64,000 nt of DNA from Sphingomonas sp. 28-63-12 (lineage in GTDB: Bacteria > Pseudomonadota > Alphaproteobacteria > Sphingomonadales > Sphingomonadaceae). Within the stretch, counting starts at the first letter, position 1, and each line of letters starts with the position of its first letter. The position numbers were made by a program, and so were the translations under genes. The stretch lies in assembly GCA_002281535.1 (NCBI GenBank), contig NCGD01000017.1:93015-157014 (forward strand), in the 5' to 3' direction. Positions 42,467 to 50,033 of the stretch are shown here, piece by piece. A model generated the notes under the pieces. That model did not search any database and was not told the origin of the DNA. It saw only the letters and a program-made list of their open reading frames with translations.

Positions 42467-43450
42467 TCATCCCCAAAGCGCCGGTTCCGGAAATTCCATG
42501 GCCCCGTGCTTATATTTCAGGCCGTGGAGACGATCGTTGGTGTGGAGCAGTGGGCCGTCGAGATCGACGAACCCTGCCTGCTGGGCAATGATCGCCGCAG
42601 GGGCCATTGCCAAAGAAGTGCCGGCCATGCAGCCGATCATGATGCCAAGCTGGTGCTGCCGCGCTGCGGCGGCCACGGCGAGCGCCTCGGTCAGACCGCC
42701 GGTCTTGTCGAGCTTGATATTGACGAAATGATAGAGTCCCGCGAGCGCCGCGACTGAGGCGCGATCGGTGCAGGATTCGTCCGCCGCCAGCGGGACTGCG
42801 TGGCGATAGGCGCGCAATGCGCCATCATTGCCCTTGGCGAGTGGCTGTTCGATCAGCGCAACGCCCAGCGTCGCCAGTTCGGGTGCAAGCGCGTCGAGCT
42901 GGGCAAAGCTCCAGGCCTGGTTGGCATCGACGATCAGCCGAGCCGCGGGGCAGATGTCATGAACGATCCGGATCAGCTCGATATGGCTGTCACCGTCGAC
43001 CTTTATCTTGATCAGCGGCCAGTCCGTCATCGTCAGGGCCTTCGCCCAGACCTCGTCGGGCGTCCCGATGCCGATCGTCGATGCGGTAGTCACGGGCAGC
43101 GCGTTGGTGAGCCCGGCGGTTTGCCAGGCGGGGACTCCGCTGGCTTTGGCCTCAAGGTCCCACAGCGCGCAATCGAGCGCGTTGCGCGCGCCGCCAGCAG
43201 GGAGCACATCGAGCAGGGCGGTGCGATCCAGCCCTGTCGGCAGGGTGCCGCCAAAGGCCTCGATCTGCGCGACCATGTCACCGATCAGATCGCCGTCATA
43301 ATCGACCCCCGCTGCTTCGCCGCGCCCGATATGGCCAGTTGCATCGCGCAGTTCGACGACGATGACGTCGAGCGCATCGGCGACCCCGCGCGCAATGCGA
43401 AACGGGGTTTGATAGTCCCAGCTTTCGGTGGTGACGCTGCAGCTGATCAT
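42467..43450 (-). CDS. dgcA: Enolase-superfamily epimerase, DgcA type (N-acetyl-D-glutamate racemase / dipeptide epimerase)
   Basis: 327 residues of the mandelate-racemase/dipeptide-epimerase fold: N-terminal capping domain (SWDYQTPFRIARG), then ARNALDCALWDLEAKASGVP, catalytic Lys in LIKIKVDGD, metal ligands Asp in LIVDANQAW, Glu in LIEQPL, Asp in ADESC, second Lys in NIKLDKTGGL. Its ATG overlaps the dgcN stop (ATGA). DgcA has been described as the racemase that turns N-acetyl-D-glutamate into the L form after DgcN acetylates D-glutamate. The pairing supports that role over a generic L-Ala-D/L-Glu epimerase, which remains possible. Confidence 0.85.
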   Translation of the reverse strand: MISCSVTTESWDYQTPFRIARGVADALDVIVVELRDATGHIGRGEAAGVDYDGDLIGDMVAQIEAFGGTLPTGLDRTALLDVLPAGGARNALDCALWDLEAKASGVPAWQTAGLTNALPVTTASTIGIGTPDEVWAKALTMTDWPLIKIKVDGDSHIELIRIVHDICPAARLIVDANQAWSFAQLDALAPELATLGVALIEQPLAKGNDGALRAYRHAVPLAADESCTDRASVAALAGLYHFVNIKLDKTGGLTEALAVAAAARQHQLGIMIGCMAGTSLAMAPAAIIAQQAGFVDLDGPLLHTNDRLHGLKYKHGAMEFPEPALWG

Positions 43451-44466
43451 GACATCGCCTCCGTCGCGGTGGCGAGCATTGTGTCGGCGAGGATATCGGC
43501 GCCGGTGCGGATTGGATCGAATACCGGCAGGCCATATCGATCGGCATAATCGCCCATGATTGCAAAGGCGGTATCAGCGGGGAATTTTGCGGTGTTGAGG
43601 CTGATCCCGACAAAACGCGCAGCCGGATTGGTCAGCCAAGCCGCCTCCCGGTAGCGCGCCATCGCGACTGCCAGATCGACGATTGGAAAATCGGGATAGC
43701 CCTCGATATGCCGCCGCGCCGGATCGTGGCACAGCACCAGCGCATCGGGTTGCGAGCCGTGGAGCAACCCTAATGTCACTGCCGCATAGGCCGGGTGGAA
43801 CAAGGCGCCCTGGCCCTCGATCACGTCCCAGTGATCGGCGGCGGCATCGGGCGACAACGCCTCAGCCGCACCGGCGACAAAATCGGAAACAACCGCGTCA
43901 ATCGGTATCCCGCTGCCTGCGATCATGATCCCGGTTTGGCCGGTGCCGCGAAAATCGGCGGCGATCCCGCGCGCCTTCAGCGATTTGGTGATCGCCAGCG
44001 CGGTGTATTTCTTGCCCAGCGCGCAATCGGTACCAACTGTCAGCAGCCGCTGGCCGCTGCGCTTTCGCCCGGTGCCGACGGCAAATCGCGTGCCCGGATG
44101 GCGAATGTCGTGCAGCGTCACGCCGTGATGTGCGGCGTGGACCGCCAGTCCGGGAACATCGCTCAGCCGCTGATGCATGCCGCTGACGATATCGAGCCCG
44201 GCCTCGACCGCGGCGAATAGGCTGGGGTACCATGTCTCGGGCAGCGCGCCGCCGAACGAGGCAACCCCGATCACCAAAGAGCCGATGCCGGCTGCGCGCG
44301 CCTCGGCCGCGTTCATCTCGGGCACGCCGAGATCGATCGCCGCCCCCGCCAGTCGCATTTGCCCCACAACATCATTGGGGCACCAATCGCGCAAGCCGAA
44401 GGCGGTTTTCGCCAAGGTCGATGAATCGGCATCGGCCAGAAAGACGAGATAGGGCTTGCGGAGCAT
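43447..44466 (-). CDS. dgcN: DUF1611 protein, DgcN-type D-glutamate N-acetyltransferase
   Basis: 339 residues from ATG 44466, where AAAGGAC lies just upstream and the protein begins LRKPYLVFLADADSSTLAKTAFGLRDWCP as in the family; TTG/ATG starts near 44574-44577 would add a low-quality extension. The P-loop-like LLTVGTDCALGKKYTALAITKSLKARG and DFRGTGQTGIMIAGSGIPIDAVVSDFVAGAAE are DUF1611 signatures. DgcN is reported to acetylate D-glutamate, with DgcA acting next. Gene order and coupling fit a D-glutamate (or D-amino acid) route. Confidence 0.85.
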   Translation of the reverse strand: MLRKPYLVFLADADSSTLAKTAFGLRDWCPNDVVGQMRLAGAAIDLGVPEMNAAEARAAGIGSLVIGVASFGGALPETWYPSLFAAVEAGLDIVSGMHQRLSDVPGLAVHAAHHGVTLHDIRHPGTRFAVGTGRKRSGQRLLTVGTDCALGKKYTALAITKSLKARGIAADFRGTGQTGIMIAGSGIPIDAVVSDFVAGAAEALSPDAAADHWDVIEGQGALFHPAYAAVTLGLLHGSQPDALVLCHDPARRHIEGYPDFPIVDLAVAMARYREAAWLTNPAARFVGISLNTAKFPADTAFAIMGDYADRYGLPVFDPIRTGADILADTMLATATEAMS

Positions 44467-44573
44467 GATTGTCCTTTTGGGTTCGTTGGAGACGGTCGAC
44501 GGGGTGACAGCCTCATCGCCGCGACCATGATCGGGGGTGGCGGGCTGGGCCATGAAGGGCAGGCGCGCGCGCA

Positions 44574-45509
44574 TCAAAAGCCGACCGCGTCGCCGCCCTT
44601 CAGATCAAGCATCGCGCGCGCCTCGGCAGGGGTGGCGATGCTCATGCCCAGCCGCTCGATAATTTCGCGGATTCGCGTGACCTGTTCGGCATTGCTGACC
44701 GCGAGCCGGCCGCGATCGATATAAAGGCTATCCTCGAGCCCGACGCGGACATTACCGCCCATCACTGCAGACATCGTCAGCATCGGCATCTGGTGCTTCC
44801 CGACCGCGATGCACGACATCAGATAATCGTCACCGAACAATTTGTCGGCGGTCTGGCGTAGATGCGTCAGATGATCCGGATCGGCGCCGATCCCCCCCAT
44901 GACCCCCAGAATGAACTGGATGAAATAGGGCGGCTTTAGCCGGCCCTCGCGGACGAAATGCGCGAGCGTGTAGAGATGGCCGACATCATAGCATTCGAAT
45001 TCAAAGCGGGTGCCGTATGCGTCGCCGACCTCGCTAATGATGCGGTCGATCATTCGGAAAGTATTGGGATAAATCAGGTCATCGGTCTGGGCGAGATAGG
45101 GCTGTTCCCAGTCATGCTGCCATTCGGTGTAGCGATTGGCGAGGTGGAAGATGCCGAAATTCATCGTCCCCATATTGAGCGACACCAGCTCTGGCTGGGT
45201 CCGGTGTGCGGGTGCCAGTCGATCCTCCAGAGGCATCCCCAGCCCGCCGCCGGTAGTGACGTTGATCACTGCATCGGTCGATTGCTTGATACGCGGGAGG
45301 AACGCCATGAAGGTGTCGGGGTTCTGGCTCGGCTTGCCGGTTGCCGGGTCGCGGGCGTGGAGGTGAAGAATGGCCGCGCCGGCTTCGGCGGCGGCAATTG
45401 ACTGATCGGCGATTTGGTCGGGCGTGATCGGCAAATGCGGCGACATGGTCGGCGTGTGGACGCCCCCCGTGACCGCGCAGGTAATGATAACCTTGTCCGA
45501 CTGCCGCAT
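44574..45509 (-). CDS. Beta-keto acid cleavage enzyme (BKACE, DUF849 family)
   Basis: 311 residues beginning DKVIITCAVTGGVHTPTMSPHLPITPDQIADQSIAAAEAGAAILHLHARDP, with the metal-binding HLH pair and the family VINVTTGGG and LEDSLYIDRGRLAVSNAEQVTRIREIIERLG ends. BKACE enzymes condense a beta-keto acid with acetyl-CoA to give acetoacetate and a new acyl-CoA; the founding member acts on 3-keto-5-aminohexanoate in lysine fermentation. First gene of the operon to dgcN, dgcA, the receptor and hydrolase-VanX; a perfect palindrome lies 45 bases upstream of its start. Confidence 0.93.
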   Translation of the reverse strand: MRQSDKVIITCAVTGGVHTPTMSPHLPITPDQIADQSIAAAEAGAAILHLHARDPATGKPSQNPDTFMAFLPRIKQSTDAVINVTTGGGLGMPLEDRLAPAHRTQPELVSLNMGTMNFGIFHLANRYTEWQHDWEQPYLAQTDDLIYPNTFRMIDRIISEVGDAYGTRFEFECYDVGHLYTLAHFVREGRLKPPYFIQFILGVMGGIGADPDHLTHLRQTADKLFGDDYLMSCIAVGKHQMPMLTMSAVMGGNVRVGLEDSLYIDRGRLAVSNAEQVTRIREIIERLGMSIATPAEARAMLDLKGGDAVGF

Positions 45510-45553
45510 GATCCACCCAAAAACTGGCGACTCCTCAATCGGCCGCTCTTTGT

Positions 45554-45567
45554 TGTGTGATCACACA
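45554..45567. promoter_or_regulatory. Perfect 14-bp palindrome TGTGTGATCACACA
   Basis: It sits between the GntR stop and the BKACE start, 45 bases upstream of that start. The inner TGTGATCACA is identical to the palindrome at 25898-25913. Half-sites of the same sequence recur in the MFS/acylase gap at 47701. Most simply it is the operator of the adjacent GntR protein. Confidence 0.68.
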
Positions 45568-45584
45568 TGACTGTTTGATGAAAG

Positions 45585-46301
45585 TCAATGCATTTCGGCG
45601 ACGAGCTCCTTTGGTGCGGTTTCACCGGTCCGCTCACCAACCCTGGCGCGGAACAGCCGCGCCGCGTTGGCGATGAGCAGCCGGATCGACTCGCGCGCCG
45701 CGATCGCGTTGTTCGCGGCCATCGCCTCGATGACATCGTCGTGCATCGCAAATTCGCTGTTGAGTGCCGACCGGTCCATGCTGTCGATGAACAGATTGAG
45801 ATAGGGGCCCGATTGCAGCCACAATGTATCGATCATCATCAGCAGGATTTCACTGTCGCAGGCCGCATAGACCGCGGCGTGGAATTGCTGGTTCATCGCC
45901 AGCACCTCCGCAAAATTGCCGGCCTTGAGCGCCTTGTGGATCCCGTCATTGGCTTCTCGAATTGAGACGAGCCCGGCCTTGTCGCAACGTTCGGCGGCGC
46001 GGGCCGCCGCTTCGGGCTCAAGCATCTGGCGGATCCGGTAGAGTTCGTCGAAGGTCCTAAGCTGCATCAATGGCACGCGGACGCTGCGGCTGTTGGGCAT
46101 TTCCAGCGCGCGCTCGGACACGAGCCGCCGCACCGCTTCGCGCGCCGGCATTAAGCTGGTGCCCAGTGCCTCGGCAACACCGCGCAGCGTTACCGCTTCG
46201 CCTGGCTTGTATGCGCCGGTCATCAGCGCCTTGCGCAGTTCCTGATAGGCGCGCTCGTGGAGCGTCGTCACATCGATGCGTTGCAATTTGGCCATGGTCA
46301 T
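45585..46301 (-). CDS. GntR-family regulator, FadR/FCD subfamily
   Basis: 238 residues from ATG 46301 (upstream ATGs at 46385 would run into the MFS gene). Winged helix at the N-terminus (LHERAYQELRKALMTGAYKPGEAVTLRGVAEALGTSLMPAREAVRRLVSERALEMPNSRSVRVP) and an FCD ligand domain with metal-type residues (RIRQMLEPEAAARAAE ... HAAVYAAC ... MHDDVIEAM). Members sense organic acids and bind palindromes. Lying between the MFS gene and the BKACE operon, each with TGTGTGAT-type sites, it is the expected local regulator. Confidence 0.92.
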   Translation of the reverse strand: MTMAKLQRIDVTTLHERAYQELRKALMTGAYKPGEAVTLRGVAEALGTSLMPAREAVRRLVSERALEMPNSRSVRVPLMQLRTFDELYRIRQMLEPEAAARAAERCDKAGLVSIREANDGIHKALKAGNFAEVLAMNQQFHAAVYAACDSEILLMMIDTLWLQSGPYLNLFIDSMDRSALNSEFAMHDDVIEAMAANNAIAARESIRLLIANAARLFRARVGERTGETAPKELVAEMH

Positions 46302-46341
46302 GATTGTTGCCCGTTCCTGTCCTGTTTCATTTTCGCTCAAT

Positions 46342-47655
46342 TCAATTGCCGAGCTTGCGCGCTCGATCAGCATAGGGCTTGGCAAACAGCCAAGTCACTA
46401 GCGCGCCGATTACCAAGCCGGGCATACAGACCAGTGCCACCGCATCGATCACCGCTTCGGGGCGCCCGAATAGCTGATCGGTGACCAGCGCGATGCTGCT
46501 CGGCCCCGCACCGATCCCGATCAGATTGGCGACCAGCAAGAACAGCGACGCCGTCCGCGCCCGGCTGTCGGGTTCAGTGATCGCCTGCAGGGCGACCGGC
46601 GCCAGCACGCCGACCGAGCCGGTTGCAAAGGTCATTGCACCGAGCAGCAGGATCACAGCGGCAGCGCTGTCGACCACCACCAGCGACCCCACCGCGATTG
46701 CGCCGATCACGCAGCTGGCCGCCAGCATCGGCAGCAATTGGTCGACCCCACCGCGCCGGCGCGCGCGATCGCCCAACCAGCCGAACAGCACGGTGCCGGC
46801 AATCCCGAGCACCACTTGGGTGCCGCCAAGCCATGTCCCGGCCGAAACAGCATCCCAGTGATAGACCCGGGTCAGCACCGCTGGCCCCCAGGCGCCGGCG
46901 CCGTAGAGCGTCAGGTTCATCAGAGGCACGGCGATGAACAGCGGCGCAAAGGCGCCCCGTTCCCGCCAAAGCGCGACGATCAGCGACTTCAGTGTGTCAT
47001 TACCTGCTGTTCGGGGTCCTGGCGACACGGGTGGCTCGATGATTCGGCTGATCGGCAGGGCGGTCAGCAAGGTCAGGCCGCCGAGCAGCAACAGCGCTAC
47101 GCGCCATGGGGCGAGGGCACCGCCCGTGCCGGCCAGATCGATCACGGCGGCACCAGCCAGCAGCGCGATTCCGGCGCCGGCGGCACCGCCAACCACAAAC
47201 ACGCTCATCGCCCGCGATCGCTGCTGCGGAGGGTATAGATCAGTCACCAGCGCATATGCAGTCGGCGTCAACGCGGCCTCACCGAGCCCCACACCCATTC
47301 GCCCGATGAAGAACTGGATAAAGCCGGTCGCCAGCCCGCAGCCTGCAGTCATCGAGCCCCAGATCACGATTCCCGCGATCAAAACCCCCTTGCGCGACCA
47401 GCGATCCGCCAGCCAGGCGATGGGAACACCGGCGGTTGTATAAACAATCGCAAAGGCGAACCCGATCAACAGGCTGACCTGCGTATCAGTGATCCCGAGA
47501 TCGGCTCGGATCGGATCGATCAGCAACGCGGGGATCATCCGGTCGATGAAGGACAACAGATAGGCGCCGGCAAGGATGACCAGGGTCAGATGCGCGCCTG
47601 GCAGGGCCGCGCCCGTCTCTTGGGATGGCCGCGTGCCGATGATGGGTCCCGTCAT
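46342..47655 (-). CDS. MFS transporter
   Basis: 437 residues, 12 predicted spans. Helix 1-4 pattern LVILAGAYLLSFIDRMIPALLIDPIRADLGITDTQVSLLIGFAFAIVYTTAGVPIAWLADRWSRKGVLIAG, the Spns/ACS-type layout common in proteobacterial organic-anion and glycoside importers. Forty bases upstream of the GntR gene and divergent from acylase copy 2. Probably takes the periplasmic breakdown product through the inner membrane. Confidence 0.9.
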   Translation of the reverse strand: MTGPIIGTRPSQETGAALPGAHLTLVILAGAYLLSFIDRMIPALLIDPIRADLGITDTQVSLLIGFAFAIVYTTAGVPIAWLADRWSRKGVLIAGIVIWGSMTAGCGLATGFIQFFIGRMGVGLGEAALTPTAYALVTDLYPPQQRSRAMSVFVVGGAAGAGIALLAGAAVIDLAGTGGALAPWRVALLLLGGLTLLTALPISRIIEPPVSPGPRTAGNDTLKSLIVALWRERGAFAPLFIAVPLMNLTLYGAGAWGPAVLTRVYHWDAVSAGTWLGGTQVVLGIAGTVLFGWLGDRARRRGGVDQLLPMLAASCVIGAIAVGSLVVVDSAAAVILLLGAMTFATGSVGVLAPVALQAITEPDSRARTASLFLLVANLIGIGAGPSSIALVTDQLFGRPEAVIDAVALVCMPGLVIGALVTWLFAKPYADRARKLGN

Positions 47656-47700
47656 TCAAGCTCCTGTTACGCCGGGTTGCAGCGAAAGAAGTGACGGTTT

Positions 47701-47718
47701 AATCACACATCACACATT
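47701..47718. promoter_or_regulatory. TCACACA direct half-site repeat in the MFS/acylase divergent gap
   Basis: AATCACACATCACACATT holds two TCACACA half-sites eight bases apart; on the minus strand it reads AATGTGTGATGTGTGATT. It is 45 bases upstream of the MFS start and 66 upstream of acylase copy 2. The half-site equals one arm of the perfect palindrome at 45554. Confidence 0.55.
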
Positions 47719-47783
47719 GGTGCCAGAGGCGTTGCAGGTGGTGCACCGTCGATCGGGTGCGAAAGCAGTTCGGGGAGGACAGC

Positions 47784-50033
47784 ATGCGGAACAAGTTCGA
47801 TATCGCGGCGATCATGCTGTTTATCCCGGCCTTAGCGGCGGCAACACCAGCGGCTGCGGGCCCTGTGGCCCGCGCGCCGGCAGGGTCGGTCAATCTCTAT
47901 CGCGACATCAATGGCGCGCCGCATCTCTATGCCGATCGTGAGGCGGATGCCTATTGGGGGCTTGGCTATGCGATGGCGGAGGACCGGCTGAGCGGCATCT
48001 TGCTCTTCTATCTGGCCCTGCGCGGCGATCTCGCGGCGACCTTCGGCGCCGGGCCGTTAGGTGATAAATCCGGGGTCGTCGGGGCCGATAGCGGCGTTGT
48101 CGATGACACCGTCGCCTTTGACAAGCAAATGCGCCAAATGCGGCATCTCGCCGATGCGCGGACCAATTTCGCAACGCTGCCCCGCGCTGTGCGCGCCGAT
48201 ATGACCGCCTACATTGCAGGGATAAAACGCTACATGGCGGATCATCCAGAAAAGGTGCCAGTCTGGGCGCCGCCGCTTGAGGCAGCTCTGCCGCTCGCCG
48301 CCGGGAGCTTCCTTAATCTCGGCGCGGTCGGCAGCGATATTGGCGTTTGCAATGCCGTCCTTGCCAAGGCGGGCGTCACCGCCCTGGCGAGTTCGATCGG
48401 GCGGGCCACCGGCATGAGTGGATCCAATATTTGGGCGCTAGCACCCAACCGGACCGCCGATAAGGCCACGGTCTTCGAATCGGACTCGCACAGCCCGATC
48501 GCCCTGTTCGGGAGCTTTTTCTACGGCGCGCGGATCAACAGCCCGACAATGAATGCCTGGTTGCTTGACATGACCGGTATGCCGATGGGTCTCAAGGGCC
48601 ATAACGCGCATTTCGCCTGGGGCTGGTCAGAAGGCCCGCGCCGCCCGTCCGATTGCGTCGCGGTACACACCGAAGCCGGTGCGCCGCTGCGCTACCGGGT
48701 CGATGGCAAGAGGCGCCGCATGGTGTCGATCCCCTATCGTATCATGGTCAAGGGCGCGCCCGCGATCACGGGGAGGTTTGATTATGTATGGCACAACGGC
48801 GTGCTTTCACCGATCGCGGGGCGCGTCGGCCAAACCGCCTATGCGGTCAGCTCGACCTATATGGGTCGAGCTGGCCGCGCCCATGTCGCCTATCGCGGGC
48901 TGCTGACTGCGCGGCGCTGGGCTGACATCGATGTTGCGGTGGCCCGGCAGGAGCTTTATCCCGCCAATCTCATCATTGCCGGGGCTGATGGATCGATCCG
49001 TTATATCCGGCCGGGGCGCAATCCGGCGCGCGCGACCGTTCCGCCGATCGGCCAACCCGTCGACGGTAATCGCGGCACAAGCGCCTGGCAGGGAATCAGG
49101 CCGATCGGCGCTGCCGTGCAGCTGCGCGATCCGAGCGAAGGCTATCTGACAAACGAAAATGTCAGCCCCGACATGATGTTTGCTGCGCAGCATCTGCGGC
49201 CCGGCGACTATCCTGCTGATTTCGGTTTTGATCCGGGCCAGACCGACACCCGCCAACGGCGAGCGATCGAATTGCTCGGCGGCGACCGGGTGATCGACTG
49301 GCGTGACACGCTCGATATTGTGTTCGATGACAAGGTGTTCGGCAGCGAGCGGTGGAACCACGAACTTGACCAGGCCGTGCGCGAAGCGGCCGAGCCGAGT
49401 CAACCGGATGCGGCGCGGTTCATTGCGGCGCTGATCGCGTTTGACGGGCATTTTTCGCCCGAATCGTCGGCGGCGCTGTATGTCGCGCAGTGGCGTGATG
49501 AAGTGCGTGAGGCCGATCCAAAAGTGGCGTTGGCGATCGAACGCGCGCTGGCAACAGATACCCCGCTTGATGCAGCACAGCGCGCCGTATTGCTTACCGC
49601 AGCGCGCCGGGCAGCAGCGCGACAAGCGGCAGGTCTGAGCGGCTTCAATCGACGCTTCGGCGATGTCTATCGTGTCGGCCGTTCCGCGCCCGGTGCGCCG
49701 ACGCGGGGAATGACGCTGCTTGCCTTGCCCGGCGACCGCGAAGAAGTCACCGAATTCGGGTCGTTGTGGTCGTCCATTTATGGCCCGGCCGATGCGGCGG
49801 GGCGGCATTATTCCTATTCGGGCAGTCGAATGCCGTTCCTCGTGCAGTTCACCAGGCCGATCCGCTCGTATAGTCTGCCAGTCTGGGGAATCAGTGATAA
49901 CCCGGACTCGCCCCATTACAGCGATGGATCACCCCTCGTCGCAAAGGGCGAGATGCGGTCCAATTATTTTGAACCCGCGCAGCTGGCGGGCGCGATCCGA
50001 TCGGTGCGGACATTGCGCACGGGCGTGCGCTAA
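47784..50033 (+). CDS. Penicillin acylase-family Ntn hydrolase (copy 2)
   Basis: 749 residues from ATG 47784 (GGGGAGGACAGC directly upstream; ATG 47757 lies before this box). Signal peptide FDIAAIMLFIPALAAATPAAAG. Family line VNLYRDINGAPHLYADREADAYWGLGYAMAEDRLSG. The self-cleavage site is at Ser214 in GSNIWALAPNRTAD. It differs clearly from copy 1, so it is not a recent duplicate. Its stop overlaps the next start (TAATG). Divergent from the MFS gene. Confidence 0.92.
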   Translation: MRNKFDIAAIMLFIPALAAATPAAAGPVARAPAGSVNLYRDINGAPHLYADREADAYWGLGYAMAEDRLSGILLFYLALRGDLAATFGAGPLGDKSGVVGADSGVVDDTVAFDKQMRQMRHLADARTNFATLPRAVRADMTAYIAGIKRYMADHPEKVPVWAPPLEAALPLAAGSFLNLGAVGSDIGVCNAVLAKAGVTALASSIGRATGMSGSNIWALAPNRTADKATVFESDSHSPIALFGSFFYGARINSPTMNAWLLDMTGMPMGLKGHNAHFAWGWSEGPRRPSDCVAVHTEAGAPLRYRVDGKRRRMVSIPYRIMVKGAPAITGRFDYVWHNGVLSPIAGRVGQTAYAVSSTYMGRAGRAHVAYRGLLTARRWADIDVAVARQELYPANLIIAGADGSIRYIRPGRNPARATVPPIGQPVDGNRGTSAWQGIRPIGAAVQLRDPSEGYLTNENVSPDMMFAAQHLRPGDYPADFGFDPGQTDTRQRRAIELLGGDRVIDWRDTLDIVFDDKVFGSERWNHELDQAVREAAEPSQPDAARFIAALIAFDGHFSPESSAALYVAQWRDEVREADPKVALAIERALATDTPLDAAQRAVLLTAARRAAARQAAGLSGFNRRFGDVYRVGRSAPGAPTRGMTLLALPGDREEVTEFGSLWSSIYGPADAAGRHYSYSGSRMPFLVQFTRPIRSYSLPVWGISDNPDSPHYSDGSPLVAKGEMRSNYFEPAQLAGAIRSVRTLRTGVR

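Noticed and set aside
45554-45567. CRP/FNR binding site
   Set aside because: The arms TGTGTGA/TCACACA are contiguous; a CRP site needs TGTGA-N6-TCACA, and FNR needs TTGAT-N4-ATCAA. A GntR-type operator fits better.
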